A DNA stretch of 64,000 bases from Poecilobothrus nobilitatus. Its lineage: Eukaryota; Arthropoda; Insecta; Diptera; Dolichopodidae. The translations under genes and the position numbers were made by a program. The notes below the pieces were generated by a model. The model was not told where the DNA came from, did not search any database, and saw only the letters and a list, made by a program, of their open reading frames with translations. The stretch is taken from positions 73,036,416-73,100,415 of the forward strand of contig OX352774.1 in assembly GCA_947095535.1 (NCBI GenBank). Reading direction: 5' to 3'. Position 1 is the first letter of the stretch; each line of letters starts with the position of its first letter. Positions 63,357-64,000 of the stretch are shown here, piece after piece.

Positions 63357-64000
63357 TAATATTTCTTATTTGAATAAGAAATTCGTCTATCTCAAATATA
63401 TTTTTTGTATCACATCAAGGTTTTTTTTTTAATGATTTTCACGATCTTCACTACTCGAAACAATCCTGAAATAAATAATGGATTCAAATAGTTTTTATGA
63501 AAATTGTGTGGCACTTGTTTTCAAAATGATTGGATCCCCGTCATACTTCAAAGGGATTATAGATTAATATTCAATCGAGCCGTCCATTAGATGTTGATTT
63601 ACCAGTTCTTAATTGAAACGATAAAACAACGAAAATAACAAAAAGTATGGTTGTATAGGGTAAACCACATTATAAAACTAATGTTGAGGTTTATAAAAAT
63701 TTAATAATAAAGAAAAAATAAAAATTATCATCCATTAAATCCAAACAAATTAATCACGGTATTCATGTCAAAAAAGAAAAAATCGAAAATATTTATAAGT
63801 TACATACTAATAAAATTTTACGGTAATCCATTTTTCAGAACTTTCCATTTTATAAAAATTTGATTTATTCTGAAAATAGTGCATTGTTAATTTTGCAGGA
63901 GTATATAATAATGAACAGGAGTAAAATTAAAATTGATAAAGACTAAGATCTTAGAATTTAAAATTTTAATAAATTTAAATAATATTTTTGTTGTTTTTAT
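63357..64000. other. AT-rich DNA at the window edge, nothing recognised
   Basis: No repeat, gene or RNA signature was seen. It is probably still RhoGAP intron. Confidence 0.45.

Larger units (their letters stand above)
49257..64000 (+). other. presumed first intron of the RhoGAP gene, continuing past the window
   Basis: From the GTAAGT donor to the window end no exon continuing the RhoGAP domain in phase 2 is visible. Between the elements listed separately the sequence is A/T tracts and TA/ACATA microsatellites (for example 58232-58282). Long homopolymers occur (58396-58420, 58868-58888, 61410-61437). No other gene was recognised. Confidence 0.5.

Overview
This window is very AT-rich nuclear DNA from an arthropod, most likely an insect. 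The genes have introns of about 60-100 bp with GT-AG borders and strongly A/T-ending codons. The rest is dense in homopolymer A/T tracts and TA microsatellites, and it carries decayed copies of typical insect transposons (Tc1/mariner and pogo/Tigger DNA elements, non-LTR retrotransposons, tRNA-headed SINEs). I cannot name the species.

Only three protein-coding genes are firmly supported, all between 31 and 50 kb. (1) A five-exon plus-strand gene (31254-33771) encodes a 735-residue major facilitator protein of the MFSD6/MFS_1-like type with a long cysteine-rich loop. (2) A six-exon minus-strand gene (45478-43260) encodes a 595-residue TFIIH core subunit p62 (Tfb1/GTF2H1). (3) A plus-strand first coding exon (48817-49256) encodes the N-terminal half of a RhoGAP domain; the rest of that gene lies beyond the window, across an intron of more than 14.7 kb. 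Tfb1 and the RhoGAP gene are divergent. The DNA between them holds a small GC-rich island (46261-46330) with YY1/Pho-like, CCAAT and CGATA motifs, and is probably a promoter. The MFSD6-like gene and Tfb1 are convergent, with about 9.5 kb of AT-rich DNA and a dead LINE between them. The three proteins have no evident joint function.

The left half (1-31 kb) has no host gene I can recognise. It is a graveyard of repeats. These are: two SINEs with a nearly identical tRNA-like head; one full and one decayed copy of a longer tRNA-headed SINE whose other full copy is at 62.9-63.4 kb; a LINE C-terminal fragment; a pogo/Tigger remnant that seems to have inserted into an older inverted-repeat element; a MITE with GC-rich terminal repeats; a 670-bp fold-back element with arms of about 220 bp; an unclassified dispersed repeat with at least four copies; and an internally deleted mariner-superfamily element.

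The right end (49.3-64 kb) is read as RhoGAP intron 1. It contains two LINE remnants (reverse transcriptase C-terminus and RNase H region), a young-looking SINE with a 13-bp target-site duplication, and one copy of the long SINE. I found no convincing new multi-gene system. The most informative signals are the nested transposon, the long fold-back element and the three tRNA-derived SINE families.
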